Positions 61,027-64,000 of a stretch of DNA of 64,000 bases are shown here, one piece after another (the first letter of the stretch is position 1; each line of letters begins with the position of its first letter). The notes beneath the pieces are model-generated. The model was not told where the DNA came from and made no database searches. It saw nothing but the letters and a program-made list of their open reading frames with translations. The position numbers and the translations under genes were made by a program. This stretch comes from Nocardiopsis terrae. Its GTDB lineage: Bacteria; Actinomycetota; Actinomycetes; Streptosporangiales; Streptosporangiaceae. Location: the NCBI RefSeq assembly GCF_014651695.1, contig NZ_BMXJ01000010.1:62001-126000 (forward strand). Direction: 5' to 3'.

Positions 61027-63071
61027 GGGTGTCCCCCCGTGTGCTGTGTGGCGCCGACCGGCTGTTCCTGGGCGTTTCCGATCCCCAGCGGGGCGGGTTC
61101 GCCCTCCAGGAGGGAGCTGGGACGCCAGCCGGACCACTGTCGGGCGTAGTTGTGCAGGAAGTAGGCCATGTCCTCGGACCAGGTGTGTCCGCCGCCGGTG
61201 CGGCGCAGCACATAGCCCAGTCCGTGGGTGCGGTGGACGCGGCCGCCGCCGCGGGCGACGGCGATGAGCAGCTGGGTGTCGATGGCACGCGGCAGCGGCC
61301 GGAACCCTCCGGTCTCCTCCAGGACCACGCGGTCGGTGAGGATCGTGCCCCCGGCGATGAAGCGGGTGGTGGTCTCCGACTCGCGGCTGCGCCACACGGT
61401 CAGGTCCACCTCCTGGAGGAAGACGAAGTCCTGGCCGGTGCCGACCAGTTCGGCCCCGGAGTAGGTCCGGGCCAGGACGAGGTCGCTGAGGTGTTCCGGG
61501 CCGTACCAGTCGTCGTCGTCCCACTTGGCGATCAGGTCGCCGCAGGCGCGGGCCACGGAGTCGTTGAGCACCGACCCGAAGACCTGGTCAGCGGGCGCCT
61601 CGTGCACGGTGATGGGCAGACCGGTGGCCCGGTAGGCGTCGATGGCGGCCCGCACCCGGGGCAGCGCGGCGGGGAAGCCGTGCAGGGTGAGGACGGTCTC
61701 CAGGTCGACGCCGCGCTGGCGGGCGATCTGGGCGAGCGCGAACCCGACCATCTCGGGGCGGCGGGTGCACAGGATGACCGAGATCCGGGGCCCGGCCGGG
61801 ACGGGCACGCCCGCCTCGGCCGCCAGGGCGCGCCAGCGGGAGCGCAGACCGTGGGTGCGCAGGGCGGCTCGGCGCAGCCGGACGCTGTGTTCCTCACGGG
61901 CGAGCCGGTCGGACAGGTCGGCCTCGGCGGCGTTGGCCAGGAGCTCGGTGAGCGGCCGCCCCAGGCCAGCGGCCCAGGCGGGGACGGGGTCGCTGACCAG
62001 GGGCACCCCGCCTGCGGCCAGCGAGGCCACGGCCCGCACGGCGGCGCGGGGTCCGCTGTGCCCGGTCCAGTCGACCCGGACCCCGCGGAGGTGGCGCAGG
62101 TGGGCGAGGTCGACGTCGGTGACGGTCCCGTCCGGGGCCACCGTCACCAGGTCCTTGCGCCCCTGCCTGATGACGGCGCGGTCGCCGTGCAGGGTGAGCT
62201 CGCCGAGGGGGCCGTTCTCGGCCTTGGCGAAACCGGTCGGGTTGACGGTGGTCTCGTCGACGGGCGCGATCCGTTGGACGGGGTCGGTGCTCGTGTGCGC
62301 CGCGCGGACGACTGCGGTGTCGGCGATGCCGGCCGCACGGGTGTGGCCGTCCGGTCCGGTGAGGCCGTCCCAGGAGTCGGTGTCGGTGCTCGTCCGGTCC
62401 AGGGCGGGCACCGCCTCGTCGGTCCAGGCGGGCGGGGTCTCGTGGTCGTGCAGCCGCAGCGCGAGGTCGGCCACCGGGGTGACCCGGCGCAGCGGGACCG
62501 GCCCCTGGGCCGCCACACCGTGGGCGCCCGTGTCGCCGGGGCGCCACAGGGCCGCCTCGGTTCCGTTCAGGGCGGCCAGGGGTGCCAGGGCGGGGCCTCG
62601 GCGGCGCCCCCGGGTCCCGTGCAGGACCGCGTCCAGCACCGGGGCGGTCTCGATGGCGTTGGGGAAGAAGAGTTCGCACACCCAGCCCCGGCGGTCCACC
62701 CTGCGGACCCGCAGTTCCTGGAGGTCGCGCCACTGCCCCATACCGGGGCCGACCGGGACCGGCGGCTCCTGGTGGCCCGGGGTGGCGACCAGGGCCGCCA
62801 CCACGTGTACGGCCCGGGGCAGGTGGACGGCAGAGGTGAGGACCCGGTTGAGGTCGGTGGTGGTGGCCGCGACCACTGCCACCAGGCCGGCGACCCGGTC
62901 GTCGTCGAACACGGGCTGCCCCGGCGGTTGGGCGTCCAGGTCCAGGAGCAGGTCTCCCGGGGCCGTGGGCAGCCCGGCCAGGTCGGCCCGGGTTTCGGCG
63001 CCGGTGTGGCAGAGCACCGCCGGTTCGCCGCCGCGGGCGCGCAGGGCATGCCGAAGGACGGTGGTGATCAT
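61023..63071 (-). CDS. Large glycosyltransferase, copy B, with unassigned N-terminal region
   Basis: A 682-residue paralogue of the 57072-59138 product. Both start MIT(S/T)V and AVLCHTG, and they share RRVTPVADL, NP-GF, GHSGP-AAVRAVASLAAGGVPLVS and the C-terminal GT2 block ISVILCTRRPEMVGFALAQI (about 431-450) with IAKWDDDDWYGPEHLSDL (about 517-534). The N-terminal 420 residues are of unknown type. The two copies differ most in the middle acidic linker (about 220-285). Its stop is coupled to copy B of the short partner through TTGA. It starts 75 bases from a methyltransferase gene on the same strand. Confidence 0.72.
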   Translation of the reverse strand: MITTVLRHALRARGGEPAVLCHTGAETRADLAGLPTAPGDLLLDLDAQPPGQPVFDDDRVAGLVAVVAATTTDLNRVLTSAVHLPRAVHVVAALVATPGHQEPPVPVGPGMGQWRDLQELRVRRVDRRGWVCELFFPNAIETAPVLDAVLHGTRGRRRGPALAPLAALNGTEAALWRPGDTGAHGVAAQGPVPLRRVTPVADLALRLHDHETPPAWTDEAVPALDRTSTDTDSWDGLTGPDGHTRAAGIADTAVVRAAHTSTDPVQRIAPVDETTVNPTGFAKAENGPLGELTLHGDRAVIRQGRKDLVTVAPDGTVTDVDLAHLRHLRGVRVDWTGHSGPRAAVRAVASLAAGGVPLVSDPVPAWAAGLGRPLTELLANAAEADLSDRLAREEHSVRLRRAALRTHGLRSRWRALAAEAGVPVPAGPRISVILCTRRPEMVGFALAQIARQRGVDLETVLTLHGFPAALPRVRAAIDAYRATGLPITVHEAPADQVFGSVLNDSVARACGDLIAKWDDDDWYGPEHLSDLVLARTYSGAELVGTGQDFVFLQEVDLTVWRSRESETTTRFIAGGTILTDRVVLEETGGFRPLPRAIDTQLLIAVARGGGRVHRTHGLGYVLRRTGGGHTWSEDMAYFLHNYARQWSGWRPSSLLEGEPAPLGIGNAQEQPVGATQHTGGHP

Positions 63072-63146
63072 CGGTGGGCCTTCACTGTCGGTGGCGGCTG
63101 GTGCGGCCGCCGGGACGGGTTCGGGGCGGGATGGGGCGGATCGGGG

Positions 63147-64000
63147 TCAGTGGTTCCGGCGGGTGAACACGTGGGCGCCCTTCTCCGCGGGCTCCTCGGT
63201 GCGGTACAGGGAGTGTTCGGCGACCCAGCGGTCGCCGAGCGCGCGCTCGTCCGGTCGGTCCGCGTCGTCGAGGACGACCACGGCGTCGGCGGTGCAGTGC
63301 GGCAGGAGGGCGGGGACCGCCGGGTGGCGGGCCTGCTTCCCGGTGGCCTGGGGCGGACCGTCGACGAACAGCAGGCCGATGCCGTCCAGGTCGCTCAGGC
63401 GGGAGAGGTCGTACCACAGGGGTGCGGGTTCGCCGGGGCCGTCGGGGACGGGGCCGAGGAGTTCGGGCTCGACCTCGGTGAGCGGGGCGTGCCGGACCTC
63501 GACGATGTCGTCGAGGCCGTGCGCGGCGACCAGGTCCCGGCTGATCTCGGCGTACCGGGCCTCGTGCTCGATCGCGACGAGCCTGCCGCGGCCGGCACGG
63601 CGCAGCGCGTAGCCGATCCACACGCTGGAGGCCCCGCTGCCGCACTCCACCACCAGCTCGGGACGGTGCCGGTCGATCAGCCGGACCAGCAGGCGCAGGA
63701 CGTCCGGGGAGGCGGCCCAGCCGCGCAGGGGCGGCATGAACGGGGCCACGTCCAGGTGTGCGCGCAGTTCGGTCCAGGCGACCTGCTGTTCGTAGTCGTG
63801 GCGTCCCTGCACGGTGACGGCGTGCCGGATCTCCCGGCTGGCTTTGGGCAGGGCGTGGTCCTGGAGGCGGGCGAGGCAGTCGCGGACACCGCTGAGGGAT
63901 CGGGTCATCTCCAGGCGGTCCTGGCCGAGCACCTCGGTGACACGGTGGGTATGCGCGCTGACGCTGGTCGACAGGGCGCGCACGGAACGGTTGAGCAGCC
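63147..64000 (-). CDS. Class I SAM-dependent methyltransferase (start outside window)
   Basis: At least 284 residues are visible; the frame stays open to the last base of the window, and upstream codons (LLNRS) continue a helical, coiled-coil-like region, so the true start lies beyond the end. The Rossmann core contains LVVECGSGASSVWIGYAL (about 110-127), LVAIEHEARYAEISRDL and LLFVDGPP, as in the methyltransf_24 group found in glycan and antibiotic loci. The first 70 visible residues are helical. Together with the adjacent glycosyltransferase genes it suggests methylation of a surface sugar, an inference from location only. Confidence 0.75.
   Translation of the reverse strand, partial: LLNRSVRALSTSVSAHTHRVTEVLGQDRLEMTRSLSGVRDCLARLQDHALPKASREIRHAVTVQGRHDYEQQVAWTELRAHLDVAPFMPPLRGWAASPDVLRLLVRLIDRHRPELVVECGSGASSVWIGYALRRAGRGRLVAIEHEARYAEISRDLVAAHGLDDIVEVRHAPLTEVEPELLGPVPDGPGEPAPLWYDLSRLSDLDGIGLLFVDGPPQATGKQARHPAVPALLPHCTADAVVVLDDADRPDERALGDRWVAEHSLYRTEEPAEKGAHVFTRRNH

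Larger units (their letters stand above)
55420..63071 (-). repeat. Tandem duplication of a two-gene glycosyltransferase module
   Basis: Unit A (55420-59138, 3.72 kb) and unit B (59368-63071, 3.70 kb) have the same gene order, near-equal lengths, the same four-base stop/start overlap and several runs of identical DNA, for example around 56685-56735 matching 60637-60687. A terminator separates them. This is a direct duplication with later divergence, possibly kept similar by gene conversion. Confidence 0.85.

Noticed and set aside
1..64000. tRNA, rRNA, CRISPR, insertion sequence or restriction/defence genes
   Set aside because: Intergenic regions were read on both strands for T-loop-like sequence, regularly spaced repeats and transposase motifs; none was found.

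Overview
The window is 64 kb of very GC-rich DNA with dense genes, frequent GTG/TTG starts and many stop/start overlaps. The gene set (an actinobacterial-type das-like sugar uptake operon, clgR-cinA-pgsA-rimO-ftsK order, ergothioneine genes egtABCD, one-component Ser/Thr kinases, CopD-CtaG fusion) points to a chromosomal region of a filamentous actinomycete. Nocardiopsis or a close relative is my best guess from general style; no rRNA, tRNA, CRISPR array, insertion sequence or prophage was found.

Left part (1-12.4 kb): the end of an Lhr-type helicase, a GNAT acetyltransferase and a membrane Ser/Thr kinase, then a divergent carbohydrate locus. There a ROK repressor faces a lipoprotein sugar-binding protein, two permeases and a cytoplasmic GH3 glycosidase, with a palindrome in the shared promoter region. 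The order binding protein-permease-permease-GH3 resembles Streptomyces dasABC-dasD, but with a ROK regulator nearby. An Rrf2 regulator follows.

Core housekeeping part (12.4-28.5 kb, minus strand): clgR, cinA, pgsA, rimO, a RodZ-like HTH membrane protein, ftsK, RNase J and dapA, with dapB further on. Between dapA and dapB lies a 5 kb stretch with a small holin-like membrane protein, an acetyltransferase, menA, a broken Ser/Thr kinase gene, a Nudix hydrolase and a methyltransferase. The kinase has lost the segment around its alpha-C helix and changes reading frame.

Middle part (28.8-50.5 kb): a CPBP intramembrane protease, the egtABCD ergothioneine operon, an arylamine N-acetyltransferase, a five-gene peptide/nickel-type ABC importer joined by stop/start overlaps (two of them TTGA), a YdjM-like membrane protein, an O-methyltransferase, sbcD-sbcC, a small unknown membrane protein and a CopD-CtaG fusion.

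Right part (50.8-64 kb): alanine dehydrogenase flanked by two proteins that keep an enzyme fold but have lost most catalytic residues (a cyclic amidohydrolase-like protein and a MenC/OSBS-like enolase-superfamily protein), a MaoC dehydratase, and a tandemly duplicated two-gene glycosyltransferase module followed by a methyltransferase that runs off the end. The last block looks like the edge of a surface-glycan locus. The most unusual material is the pair of pseudoenzymes, the broken kinase and the duplicated glycosyltransferase module with its unassigned N-terminal region.
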